Of a DNA stretch of 37,769 nt, positions 1-7,974 are shown piece by piece. Both the position numbers and the translations under genes were made by a program. Every line of letters begins with the position of its first letter. Position 1 is the first letter of the stretch. Under the pieces are notes generated by a model, which had not been told where the DNA came from, did no database searches, and saw nothing but the letters and a program-made list of their open reading frames with translations. Source of the stretch: an uncultured bacterium (GTDB lineage Bacteria; Bacillota; Clostridia; Lachnospirales; Lachnospiraceae); the NCBI GenBank assembly GCA_905215155.1, contig CAJMPJ010000035.1, forward strand, positions 1-37,769, in the 5' to 3' direction.

Positions 1-46
1 TCAAAGGGTTATACCCTTTTCACAAGCCACCCGTTTTACGGGTGGT
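1..46 (-). repeat. tandem hairpins, possible IS200/IS605-type element end
   Basis: Two perfect inverted repeats lie side by side. Positions 3-9 pair with 13-19 (AAAGGGT/ACCCTTT, 3-nt loop), and 27-33 pair with 39-45 (CCACCCG/CGGGTGG, 5-nt loop). Adjacent short subterminal hairpins are typical of IS200/IS605 ends and of the 3' part of TnpB-associated RNAs. A minus-strand open frame runs through them to the window edge but has no recognisable domain. The window cuts the structure, so neither a transposase nor a target site is visible. It could instead be a terminator of a gene outside the window. The element assignment is an inference from hairpin form only. Confidence 0.35.
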
Positions 47-254
47 CTTGACTGTTCTGATCTTACGGAATCATTCGGTGTTTTTTTAAGCCTGCCCCTT
101 CTAACTCCATACAAACTTTCCATTTCCAGAATCCGTAAGCCTAATTTTGGGGGGAGAACTTCCAACATTACCACGTGGACGAATTTTAGATTCAAGATCA
201 ACACTTACACTAGAAAAAGCGCTATCTTTACGACAACGCTTTTATCGAACACAA

Positions 255-512
255 TCATTTATTACTTTTATAATACTTGATAATTGCAGAAGCAATCAAA
301 CCTACAGAAATTACAAGAATTATCTCCCAGAATTCGGATTTAAGAATATTCCACCAGGTAGCTTTTGTGGATACTTTCTCTGCCAGCAATATACCAACGA
401 TTATTGAGACTGTTGCATAATTACTATCAGTGTAAAATGTCCGGATTGTACGCTCCACCGCCCTTTGTTGAACGGCAGCCTTAGGTATTTGAGTCCATCT
501 AAAACTTATCAT
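255..512 (-). CDS. small putative membrane protein (doubtful ORF)
   Basis: This is an 85-codon ORF of unknown function. Its C-terminal half has two hydrophobic stretches (about residues 33-45 and 62-77) ending in a basic tail (KYYKSNK), which would suit a small membrane protein. The start is weak: a purine-rich stretch (AAAAAAGAG) directly abuts the ATG with no proper spacing. No family is recognised. It lies in an AT-rich, gene-poor stretch beside the possible mobile-element end, so it may be a remnant rather than an intact gene. Confidence 0.3.
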   Translation of the reverse strand: MISFRWTQIPKAAVQQRAVERTIRTFYTDSNYATVSIIVGILLAEKVSTKATWWNILKSEFWEIILVISVGLIASAIIKYYKSNK

Positions 513-592
513 CTCTTTTTTGATTGCAAATCATAAATTAATATAACTTCTTTTAACATATATTTTTAACTGCTTCAACCCAAGTGCCAAAA

Positions 593-634
593 TTATACCT
601 GTTGAATGCCAATATTTACACATTTAATGAGCAT
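593..634 (-). other. 13-codon ORF with a strong SD (leader peptide or gene remnant)
   Basis: On the minus strand an AGGAGG Shine-Dalgarno (complement of 639-644) sits 4 nt before an ATG (632-634). This opens a 13-residue frame (MLIKCVNIGIQQV) that stops at 593. A ribosome binding site this good on so short a frame suggests either a leader peptide or the surviving 5' end of a frameshifted gene. In the next frame the DNA reads on as FNRYNFGTWVEAVKNIC before stopping. I recognise no family. Confidence 0.3.
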
Positions 635-672
635 TTTGCCTCCTTTCTCATTCCCATTTCCGCAAGCAGGGT

Positions 673-701
673 TTTACATTTCCTTCTCATTTTAGTATAA
701 T
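673..701 (+). promoter_or_regulatory. sigma-70-type promoter for glf
   Basis: TTTACA (673-678), a 17-bp spacer and a perfect TATAAT (696-701). The predicted start of transcription is about 28 nt upstream of the glf ATG. The element closely resembles the promoters at 1855, 9491 and 11131. Confidence 0.75.
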
Positions 702-736
702 AAGTACAGTTTATAAAATGACAGGAGAAAGAAACC

Positions 737-1837
737 ATGAAGAAGTATGATTATGTGCTTGTAGGAGCCGGCCTTTATTCCGGTGTCTTTGCATATCTGG
801 CCCGCCAGAAAGGAAAAAAATGCCTTGTAGTAGAGAAAAGAAACCATATGGGGGGAAATATTTACTGTGAGGAAATCGAAGGGATTCATGTGCACCGCTA
901 CGGCGCCCATATTTTCCACACCAGCAGCAAAGAGGTCTGGAGGTTTGTTAATGAGCTTGCGGAATTCAACCGCTATACCAACAGCCCGGTTGCCAATTTT
1001 AAGGGTGAGATGTACAACCTTCCTTTTAATATGAACACCTTCAGCAAGATGTGGAACGTAGCCACTCCCGCGGAGGCGAAAGCAAAGATCGAGGAGCAGA
1101 AGAAGGCAGTAACAGGGGAACCTAAGAATCTGGAAGAGCAGGCCATCCGCCTTGTGGGAACAGATATTTACGAAAAGCTGGTGAAAGGCTATACGGAAAA
1201 GCAATGGGGCAGAGACTGCAGGGAGCTTCCGGCATTTATCATTAAGCGTCTTCCGGTCCGCTTTACCTATGACAACAATTACTTCAATGATCTGTATCAG
1301 GGAATCCCCATCGGCGGTTATAATGTGATCATTGACAAGCTGTTTGAAGGCTGCGACGTGGAGCTGGAAACGGACTATTTAGAGAAACGGGACCATTATG
1401 ACGGTCTGGCAGAAAAGACCATTTATACCGGTATGATCGACGCTTTTTACGGTTATCAGTTCGGAAAGCTGGAATACCGGAGTCTGGAGTTTGAGACGGA
1501 GACCGTGGATACGGATAATTACCAGGGGGTTGCAGTGGTAAATTATACGGACCGGGAGACACCTTTTACCAGAATCATCGAGCACAAGCATTTTGAATTC
1601 GGTACCCAGCCGAAGTCGGTCATTACCAGAGAATATCCCAGAGACTGGAGCGAAGGCATGGAACCATATTATCCGGTCAATGATGAAACAAATCAAAAAC
1701 TATTTCAAAAGTATCGTTCCCTGGCAGCGCAGGAATCCCATATCATCTTTGGGGGACGGTTAGGGGAATACAAGTATTACGATATGGACAAGGTCATTGA
1801 ATCCGCCATGAAGGCCGCAATGGAAGAATTGAAATGA
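737..1837 (+). CDS. glf: UDP-galactopyranose mutase
   Basis: This flavoenzyme interconverts UDP-galactopyranose and UDP-galactofuranose in the cytoplasm, supplying the galactofuranose donor for surface glycans. The 366-residue length is normal for the family. The N-terminus carries the FAD-binding Rossmann motif (VGAGLYSG, residues 9-16), followed by the family signature RYGAHIFHT. Further matches are the central YTEKQWG segment, the IGGYN segment and the C-terminal FGGRLGEYKYYDMD block. The start is fixed by AGGAGA upstream of the ATG. It is transcribed from its own promoter just ahead of the glycosyltransferase run, so the locus polymer probably contains galactofuranose, although I cannot say which transferase uses it. 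Confidence 0.95.
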   Translation: MKKYDYVLVGAGLYSGVFAYLARQKGKKCLVVEKRNHMGGNIYCEEIEGIHVHRYGAHIFHTSSKEVWRFVNELAEFNRYTNSPVANFKGEMYNLPFNMNTFSKMWNVATPAEAKAKIEEQKKAVTGEPKNLEEQAIRLVGTDIYEKLVKGYTEKQWGRDCRELPAFIIKRLPVRFTYDNNYFNDLYQGIPIGGYNVIIDKLFEGCDVELETDYLEKRDHYDGLAEKTIYTGMIDAFYGYQFGKLEYRSLEFETETVDTDNYQGVAVVNYTDRETPFTRIIEHKHFEFGTQPKSVITREYPRDWSEGMEPYYPVNDETNQKLFQKYRSLAAQESHIIFGGRLGEYKYYDMDKVIESAMKAAMEELK

Positions 1838-1854
1838 CCCGGCCCGCCAGGCTG

Positions 1855-1883
1855 TTTACTTTTCCTATGAGATATAGTACAAT
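1855..1883 (+). promoter_or_regulatory. promoter for the 1929-7904 gene run
   Basis: TTTACT (1855-1860), a 17-bp spacer and TACAAT (1878-1883), embedded in a context (ATATAGTACAATA) almost identical to that at 9507-9520. It precedes the GT8 gene by about 45 bp. Confidence 0.65.
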
Positions 1884-1928
1884 ACAACGGAACTAAAGGT
1901 ACAAAAAGGTACGGAACGGGAGGATTCT

Positions 1929-2906
1929 ATGAATGTTGTATACGCTTCCAACGATCATTACGCCAGACACTTAGGGGTATCCCTCTATTCCCTTTTGGAG
2001 CACAACCGGGAGTCCGGTGAACTCCAGGTCTATATCTTGTCCATGGGGTTATCCGGGCAGACAAGGGAACGGCTTTCGGTCATTGGAAAAACGTTCGGGC
2101 GGCAGATAACAATCATAGAACTGGGAGATCTAAAGGAGCGCTTCTCCTATGAGGTGAACACGGGAGGCTTTGATTTAAGCATCCTGGCCCGTTTGTTTGT
2201 AGGGGAAGTATTGCCGGATACGGCAGAACGGGTGTTATACCTGGACTGCGATACTGTGGTGCTGTCTTCCTTAAAACGGCTGTGGGCAACGGATTTGGAA
2301 TCTTATATGCTGGGAGCCGTTATGGAACCTACCATTTATCCCTCGATGAAAGAAGAGATCGGTCTTTTGCCGGAGGACCCTTATTTTAATTCCGGTGTTC
2401 TTTTAATAGACATGAAACAATGGCGGCTTAAAAATGCCCAGAAGCTGCTTCTGGACTTTTACTGTTCCAAGAGCGGAACGCTTTTTGCAGGAGACCAGGA
2501 CACCATCAACGGAGCCTTAAAGGGGCAGATAAAAATGCTGTCTCCCCGGTATAATTTTTTTACCAATTACCGGTATTTCCGCTACGGTCATTTAGTCAGG
2601 CTGTCTCCGGTATACAAAAACGTATCAAAGGCATCCTTTCAAGAGGCGAAACGGCACCCGGTCATCGTTCATTATATGGGAGACGAAAGACCCTGGAAGC
2701 AGGGAAATTTCAATCATTACCGGAGGGCCTATGACCATTATCTTGCCCGAACTCCATGGGCGGGAACGGCAAAAGAAAAGGGCAGCCGCCTTTATATGCT
2801 CGCGTATCATCTGATGAATTACGGCACATTTTTGTGTCCCCCTTTCCGGGATTATGTAAGCCGCCGTTTTGGTATGCAGGTGATCAATTCCCGAAAGGGT
2901 TCTTAA
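1929..2906 (+). CDS. glycosyltransferase family 8 (LgtC/GspA-like)
   Basis: A retaining GT8-type transferase, probably adding galactose or glucose from a UDP-sugar to a lipid-linked glycan at the inner face of the membrane. The N-terminus (VVYASNDHYARHLGVSLYSL) is the classical GT8 nucleotide-sugar site. The metal-binding DxD occurs in LYLDCDTVVL (about residues 100-109), and the family motif YFNSGVLLIDM follows at about residues 153-163. GDQDTINGAL completes the donor pocket. An RBS (GGGAGGA) precedes the ATG. It is the first gene of a tightly spaced run, with the next start 12 bp after its stop. Donor and acceptor cannot be read from sequence. Confidence 0.88.
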   Translation: MNVVYASNDHYARHLGVSLYSLLEHNRESGELQVYILSMGLSGQTRERLSVIGKTFGRQITIIELGDLKERFSYEVNTGGFDLSILARLFVGEVLPDTAERVLYLDCDTVVLSSLKRLWATDLESYMLGAVMEPTIYPSMKEEIGLLPEDPYFNSGVLLIDMKQWRLKNAQKLLLDFYCSKSGTLFAGDQDTINGALKGQIKMLSPRYNFFTNYRYFRYGHLVRLSPVYKNVSKASFQEAKRHPVIVHYMGDERPWKQGNFNHYRRAYDHYLARTPWAGTAKEKGSRLYMLAYHLMNYGTFLCPPFRDYVSRRFGMQVINSRKGS

Positions 2907-2918
2907 AAAGGAGCGGAT

Positions 2919-3809
2919 ATGAATGTTAGCTGTATCATTCTCAATTATAATGATGCAAAAACCACAGAGAGTCTGGTAAATGCCATACGGGGTTATCAGT
3001 GCCTGGATTCCATTGTAGTCGTGGACAACCATTCCACCGATGATTCCCCCGTAAGGTTAAAAGAACTGGAGGATGAAAAGGTCCGCTTTATAAGCACTCC
3101 TAAAAACGGCGGATATGGCTACGGGAACAATGTGGGGATCCGATATGCTTACCACACGCTTCATGCCACTCACGTATTGATCGCAAACCCCGATGTAAAA
3201 GTCTCGGAAGCCTGCATTGATGCCATGAAACAAGCATTTTCCGGGCAGGACCGTCTGGCAGTGGCAGCAGCTGTCACAAAGGACGGGACCGGGGCAGTAG
3301 CCTTGTCCAGCTGGAGGCTCCATGGAGTGCTTTTAGACCTGCTTGACACCGGACTTATTACAAGGCGGCTCTTTGGGCGCTGGCTCAATGACCGGCCGGA
3401 GCTTCCAAAGAACAGGAATCAAAATGAAAATAAGGAGTATGTCTATGTGGACGCGGTACTTGGCTCCTTATTCCTGGCAGATGTCAAGGCATTGATGGAG
3501 TGCGGTCTTTATGATGAGGAAGTGTTTCTCTACTATGAGGAAAAAATTCTGGGACATAAGCTAAAAGAAAAGGGGTATAAGACCGTTCTTTTACTGGAAC
3601 AGTCCTATGTCCACCTGCATTCCGTATCCATTCAAAAGAGCGTGAAATCTATTTTAAAAAGACAGGCTTTGCTTCATGAGAGTAAGCTTCATTATTATAA
3701 AACCTATTTAAAGATCAACCGGCTGGAAGAAATCGGTGTAAAACTGTTTCTGAGATTTTTAATGGCTGAGATCTGGTTCTTGACAAAAATTGTGGGACTG
3801 TCCTGGTAG
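2919..3809 (+). CDS. glycosyltransferase family 2 (rhamnosyltransferase-like)
   Basis: A GT-A fold inverting transferase of 296 residues. The N-terminus (CIILNYNDAKTTESLV) and VVVDNHSTDDS are the GT2 nucleotide-binding strands. NGGYGYGNNVGIRYA followed by ANPDV (the DxD equivalent) is the pattern seen in WbbL/RfbF-like rhamnosyltransferases. FLYYEEKILGHKLKEKGYK supplies the catalytic-acid region. AAGGAG precedes the ATG. The rhamnose donor specificity is an inference; the presence of rfbC downstream makes dTDP-rhamnose plausible. Confidence 0.85.
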   Translation: MNVSCIILNYNDAKTTESLVNAIRGYQCLDSIVVVDNHSTDDSPVRLKELEDEKVRFISTPKNGGYGYGNNVGIRYAYHTLHATHVLIANPDVKVSEACIDAMKQAFSGQDRLAVAAAVTKDGTGAVALSSWRLHGVLLDLLDTGLITRRLFGRWLNDRPELPKNRNQNENKEYVYVDAVLGSLFLADVKALMECGLYDEEVFLYYEEKILGHKLKEKGYKTVLLLEQSYVHLHSVSIQKSVKSILKRQALLHESKLHYYKTYLKINRLEEIGVKLFLRFLMAEIWFLTKIVGLSW

Positions 3810-3825
3810 ACCAGTCCCTTCTTTT
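3794..3825 (+). terminator. weak hairpin with T-rich tail between two GT genes (possible attenuator)
   Basis: GGGACTG (3794-3800) pairs with CAGTCCC (3812-3818), followed by TTCTTTT. The stop codon of the upstream gene lies in the loop. The 7-bp GC-rich stem plus T tract could give partial termination inside the operon. Confidence 0.35.
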
Positions 3826-3844
3826 GGGAGAGGAGGAACGTCTT

Positions 3845-4765
3845 GTGATTACGGTGCTTTTAGCAGCTTATAACGGCGAAGCATACATCCGGCAGCAGCT
3901 GGATTCTATTCTGGACCAGACCCATAAGGAACTGACCATTGTAATATCGGACGACCATTCCTCGGATAGAACTCCTGAAATTCTAAAAGAATATGAACAA
4001 ACCTATCCGGACCGGATAACATGCATGTTGAATGAAACCGCCTCCGGCAGTCCCCAGAACAATTTTTTCCGTCTGCTTCGCCAGGCTCGCGGAGAATATG
4101 TGATGCTCTGTGATCAGGATGACCTATGGCTTCCCGATAAAGCAGAAGTGACGTTAAAAGAAATGAAACGCCTGGAGAAACAATGGGGAAGAGACGTTCC
4201 CCTGCTGGTTCACGGCGATTTGTCTGTGACGGATCAGGACGGCAGAATCCGCCATAAGTCCATGGCCAGGTACCAGAAAATCGCGGTTTTGGATAACCGG
4301 TTCAGCCATTACTTGGTGGAGAACAACATCACCGGGAATACGGTCATGATCAACCAGGGATTTTATCCTTATCTGACCTATATCCCCCAGACCTGCATGA
4401 TGCATGACTGGTGGCTGGGACTGTTGGCAAGCTGTTTTGGAAAGATTTCCTATATTGACCGGCCTTTGCTGCTTTACCGGCAGCATGAAAGCAATCAGGT
4501 TGGTTCAAAAGGCGGTATGAGACAATATGCGGAAAGGCTGACGCATAAACATCAGGTGCGGGAACAGTACCGTAAGCTGTTTTTGCAGGCAGAACTGTTT
4601 TTGGACCGCTTCGGATCGGATATGACCGGAGAGCAAAGAGAGACCCTGGAACAATTCATTAAGCTGCAGGAAATGGACCGGATCAAAAAGATATACACCA
4701 TTTGGAAATACAAATTTTATAAAAGCACCCTGATAAGGACCTTTGGCCAGATGCTTTCCATCTGA
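3845..4765 (+). CDS. glycosyltransferase family 2
   Basis: A GT2 transferase of about 306 residues. I chose the GTG at 3845 because AGGAGG (3831-3836) is spaced 8 nt from it and the protein then begins directly with the first GT2 strand (ITVLLAAYNGEAYIRQQL). A frame-compatible TTG at 3824 has no RBS. Visible motifs are ISDDHSSDRT, then MLCDQDDLW (DxD), then MMHDWW, which is typical of GT2 enzymes resembling rhamnosyltransferases (YPDRI...CDQDD...HD.W architecture). The C-terminal 80 residues are helical and basic, suggesting peripheral membrane contact. It follows another GT2 and precedes a sugar aminotransferase. Acceptor and donor are unknown. Confidence 0.85.
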   Translation: MITVLLAAYNGEAYIRQQLDSILDQTHKELTIVISDDHSSDRTPEILKEYEQTYPDRITCMLNETASGSPQNNFFRLLRQARGEYVMLCDQDDLWLPDKAEVTLKEMKRLEKQWGRDVPLLVHGDLSVTDQDGRIRHKSMARYQKIAVLDNRFSHYLVENNITGNTVMINQGFYPYLTYIPQTCMMHDWWLGLLASCFGKISYIDRPLLLYRQHESNQVGSKGGMRQYAERLTHKHQVREQYRKLFLQAELFLDRFGSDMTGEQRETLEQFIKLQEMDRIKKIYTIWKYKFYKSTLIRTFGQMLSI

Positions 4766-4804
4766 CCTCCTTTGGGCGGAATGGAAATCGGAGGATAGTG
4801 GAAT

Positions 4805-5944
4805 ATGGTACCGGAAGAGAAAGATATATTAGTGACAAAGGCGTCCATGCCTTCTTATGAGGAATTTATAGAAGAAATCAAACCCATCTGGGAAACTTCC
4901 TGGATGACCAATATGGGAGAATTTCATGACCGGTTAAAGGAACAGCTTGGAGAGTATTTAAAGGTCCCCAACCTGCTTTTGTTTGTCAATGGCCACATGG
5001 CACTGGAAATGGCTCTGCAGGCCATGGACTTGACCGGAGAAGTGATCACCACACCATTTTCCTTTGCTTCCACCACCCATGCCATAATGAGAAATAATTT
5101 AACTCCTGTGTTCTGCGACATCAGGGAGGATGATTATACCATAGATGCAGACAAGATCGAGGCGCTGATCACCCCCAAGACCACCGCCATATTGCCGGTC
5201 CATGTGTATGGGAATGTCTGTGAGGTGGATAAAATCGAAAGGATCGCTAAAAAGCATCATTTAAAAGTCATTTATGATGCGGCCCATGCCTTTGGCGTCC
5301 AGGTGCATGGAAGAGGAATCGGAACTTACGGAGATGCTTCCATGTTCAGTTTTCATGCCACAAAAGTGTTCAACACCATTGAAGGCGGTGCGGTAACCTT
5401 TCAGGACCCGTCCCTTGAGATTCTGTTAAATTATTTGAAGAATTTTGGAATCACGGGAAAAGAATCTGTGGAATATGTGGGCGGGAATGCCAAGATGAAC
5501 GAATTTCAGGCTGTAATGGGCATCTGCAACCTCCGCCATGTAGGAGACAACATCGAAAAGCGCAGGCTGGTGTCGGAACGGTACCGGGAACGTTTGTCTC
5601 AGATACCCGGCATTCGGCTGAACCCCCAAAAGGAAGGCATACTGCAGAATTATGCCTATTTTCCGGTTGCCTTTGAAGACTTTTCCCTGACCAGGAATGA
5701 AGTGTATGAGCTTCTCGCTTCCCATCATGTTTTCGCAAGAAAATATTTTTATCCGCTGATTACGGATTTTGACTGTTACCGGGAATCATTCAAAGATGCA
5801 GTGCTTCCGGTTGCGAAAAAGGCGGCGGACAGCGTTCTGACTCTGCCTTTGTATGCAGATCTGCCCCTGAGCCAGGTGGACCGGATCTGCGATATCATTG
5901 TCAGTGCCGGACAGAAACAGGAATCAAACAGGAGGAACTTATGA
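4805..5944 (+). CDS. DegT/DnrJ/EryC1/StrS-type sugar aminotransferase
   Basis: A PLP-dependent aminotransferase that would convert a nucleotide-linked keto-sugar into an amino sugar. At 379 residues it has family length. TTPFSFASTTHAIMRN and PVHVYGN are the PLP and nucleotide-sugar contact regions. IYDAAHAFG carries the PLP-pyridine aspartate, and SFHATKVFNTIEGG (about residues 181-194) carries the Schiff-base lysine in the usual SF-x-x-TK-x-x-x-x-x-EGG context. The sequence is close in style to VioA/FdtB-like enzymes, but substrate is not predictable. Its stop overlaps the ATG of the ATP-grasp gene by 4 nt (ATGA), implying translational coupling and a joint job in making a modified amino sugar. 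Confidence 0.9.
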   Translation: MVPEEKDILVTKASMPSYEEFIEEIKPIWETSWMTNMGEFHDRLKEQLGEYLKVPNLLLFVNGHMALEMALQAMDLTGEVITTPFSFASTTHAIMRNNLTPVFCDIREDDYTIDADKIEALITPKTTAILPVHVYGNVCEVDKIERIAKKHHLKVIYDAAHAFGVQVHGRGIGTYGDASMFSFHATKVFNTIEGGAVTFQDPSLEILLNYLKNFGITGKESVEYVGGNAKMNEFQAVMGICNLRHVGDNIEKRRLVSERYRERLSQIPGIRLNPQKEGILQNYAYFPVAFEDFSLTRNEVYELLASHHVFARKYFYPLITDFDCYRESFKDAVLPVAKKAADSVLTLPLYADLPLSQVDRICDIIVSAGQKQESNRRNL

Positions 5945-6927
5945 AAACAGCACTGGTAACGGCGATCGGGTCATTTTCTGCCGATATCGTGATTAAGAAT
6001 TTAAAAAAGAACGGCATACGTGTGGTGGGCTGTGATATATATCCTTCGGAATGGATCGCTGATGCAAGCAGTGTGGATTCTTTTTATCAGGTTCCCTATG
6101 CCACCGATGAAAACCGGTATGTAAAACAGATGTTATCCATCTGTACGGAGGAACAGGCAGATCACTTGCTCGTCCTCACCGATGCAGAAGTGGATGTATG
6201 GAACCGGCACAGAAAGGAACTGCAGGAATGTGACGTAACTCTCTGCCTGTCTTCGGAAGAAACGCTCCGCCGGTGCAGAGATAAGAGAGAGATGAGCCGT
6301 TTTTTATCAGAACAGGGCATCGGACACCCCATTCCTACTCTGGATTTATTGGAGGCAGACATTGAAAAGCTGTCTTACCCTGCGGTTGTAAAGCCATTCA
6401 ATGGAAGAAGCAGTCAGGGGCTTCACTATATCGCTTCGATAGAAGAGATGAAGAGCTTTCTTGAATTCAGCCACGCCGGAGAATTCGTGGTGCAGCCGTT
6501 TTATAAAGGAAGCATCATCACCGTGGATATCGTAAGGCAGGAGGATACGGGAGAATGTGCAGTGATCTGCCGCAAGGAGCTTTTGCGTACGGCCAATGGT
6601 GCTGGAACTTCTGTCCTGGTATTTACAAATCCTGGTTTGGAAGATATGTGCAGAGAGACCGCTCAGGCTTTAAACATCAACGGCTGTGTGAATTTTGAAT
6701 TTATTGAAGGAGTAGACGGCCTTTATCATATGCTGGAATGCAATCCCCGTTTTTCCGGAGGAGTGGAGTTCTCCTGTCTGGCGGGCTATGACTGTGTGAC
6801 CAACCATATAAGATGTTTCACCGGAGAGAGCATAGAACCGTTTCATGGTGCCACAGGCATGTACATTGCCAGAAAATATGAGGAATATATTACAAAAATA
6901 ACCGGGGAAGGAGTCGGGAAAGAATGA
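5941..6927 (+). CDS. ATP-grasp ligase (carbamoyl-phosphate synthase L chain-like fold)
   Basis: A 328-residue ATP-grasp enzyme, a class that activates a carboxylate as acyl phosphate and joins it to an amine. The N-terminal pre-ATP-grasp Rossmann-like domain (TALVTAIGSFSADIV) leads into the ATP-binding segment YPAVVKPFNGRSSQG (about residues 142-156). EFVVQPFYKGSIITVDI follows, and then the metal-binding FEFIEGVDG...LECNPRFSGG. It is coupled by 4-nt overlaps both to the aminotransferase upstream and to the GT2 downstream. I infer that it acylates the newly made amino sugar with an amino acid or similar acid. A PylC-like or other small-molecule ligase role is the alternative. Confidence 0.85.
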   Translation: MKTALVTAIGSFSADIVIKNLKKNGIRVVGCDIYPSEWIADASSVDSFYQVPYATDENRYVKQMLSICTEEQADHLLVLTDAEVDVWNRHRKELQECDVTLCLSSEETLRRCRDKREMSRFLSEQGIGHPIPTLDLLEADIEKLSYPAVVKPFNGRSSQGLHYIASIEEMKSFLEFSHAGEFVVQPFYKGSIITVDIVRQEDTGECAVICRKELLRTANGAGTSVLVFTNPGLEDMCRETAQALNINGCVNFEFIEGVDGLYHMLECNPRFSGGVEFSCLAGYDCVTNHIRCFTGESIEPFHGATGMYIARKYEEYITKITGEGVGKE

Positions 6928-7904
6928 GCAGCAATCCGGATTCAGAGATCATGGTCAGCGTAAACTGTGTCACGTTTAACCATAAAGATTACATCCGCCA
7001 GGCCTTGGACAGCTTTTTGATGCAGAAAACCAATTTTGAATTTGAGATTCTGGTCCATGACGATGCCTCCACCGACGGCACCGGAGAAATTCTTAGGGAA
7101 TACGAAAAAAAATATCCGGGCAAGGTGCTTCCCCTTATCCAGACAGAAAACCAGTACTCCCAGGGAATTGATAACATCAGCGGAGCCTTTAATTTCCCAC
7201 GGGCAAGGGGAAAATACATCTTTATGTGCGATGGTGACGATTACTGGATTTCTCCGGATAAAATGCAGAAACAGGTGGATTATATGGAGTCTCATCCCGA
7301 TTGTACCCTCTGCATCCACAGTGCTAGGATCGAACTGGTGGGAAAAGCGCTGACGGAGGGACAAATGCGTCCTTATTGTGGAAACAGAGTCATTTCACCG
7401 GAGGAAATTGTGGATAAATCCTCTGGCTACGCCATGTCCTCCATGGCATTTCCTTCCCGCATTGTTAAAAATCTTCCCGACTATTATGTAGAATGCCCCG
7501 TAGGGGATACGCCCATCCAGATGATCGCCGCCAGTGAAGGGTACGGCTATTATTTTGATGAACCCATGAGCGGATACCGGGTGGGAGTTGCCGGTTCCTG
7601 GACCATGGAGGGAAAGCAGGGAGACTATGCCAGAAAGCAGCAGGTCTATTATGAGCGAATGAAAAAAGTCTATGAACTGTATGATCAGGCAACCGGCGGA
7701 CGGCTTCGGGAAGCGATTAAAAGTGCGGAAAAACGGACCTACTATCACACCATGGTCAATACCAGACAATTCAAGGAAATCCTGAATCCGGACTATAAGA
7801 AATATTACAAAGAGCTGACACCGAGAACAAGGTTTTTTATTCAAATGGAATATCGGACTCCAGGGCTTTATGGATTTTTAAGAAGAAAATTTCTTAACCA
7901 GTAA
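6924..7904 (+). CDS. glycosyltransferase family 2
   Basis: A 326-residue GT2 enzyme. Motifs in order are VSVNCVTFNHKDYIRQALDS, ILVHDDASTDGT, ENQYSQG, and IFMCDGDDYW (DxD, about residues 103-112). The central ARGKY segment before the DxD is the usual GT2 donor site. The ATG overlaps the ATP-grasp stop by 4 nt, and AAGGAG lies upstream. As the last gene of the unit it is followed by a strong hairpin. Coupling to the aminotransferase and ligase makes it the likeliest transferase for their modified amino sugar; this is positional inference only. Confidence 0.85.
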   Translation: MSSNPDSEIMVSVNCVTFNHKDYIRQALDSFLMQKTNFEFEILVHDDASTDGTGEILREYEKKYPGKVLPLIQTENQYSQGIDNISGAFNFPRARGKYIFMCDGDDYWISPDKMQKQVDYMESHPDCTLCIHSARIELVGKALTEGQMRPYCGNRVISPEEIVDKSSGYAMSSMAFPSRIVKNLPDYYVECPVGDTPIQMIAASEGYGYYFDEPMSGYRVGVAGSWTMEGKQGDYARKQQVYYERMKKVYELYDQATGGRLREAIKSAEKRTYYHTMVNTRQFKEILNPDYKKYYKELTPRTRFFIQMEYRTPGLYGFLRRKFLNQ

Positions 7905-7910
7905 TAAAAA

Positions 7911-7947
7911 TAAGGGCAGAAGCGGATAAAACCAACTTCTGCCCTTA
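7911..7947. terminator. bidirectional terminator between convergent units
   Basis: A perfect 12-bp inverted repeat: TAAGGGCAGAAG (7911-7922) against CTTCTGCCCTTA (7936-7947) with a 13-nt loop. On the minus strand it is followed by a T-rich tail (complement of 7901-7910), so it best serves the L,D-transpeptidase gene. It also lies just past the GT2 stop on the plus strand. Confidence 0.85.
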
Positions 7948-7974
7948 TAATATGCAGCATCGAACGATTCTGGA

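Noticed and set aside
147..407. Plus-strand 86-codon frame in the left edge region
   Set aside because: It has no ribosome binding site, no recognisable domain, and overlaps the minus-strand ORF and hairpin region; it looks like chance.
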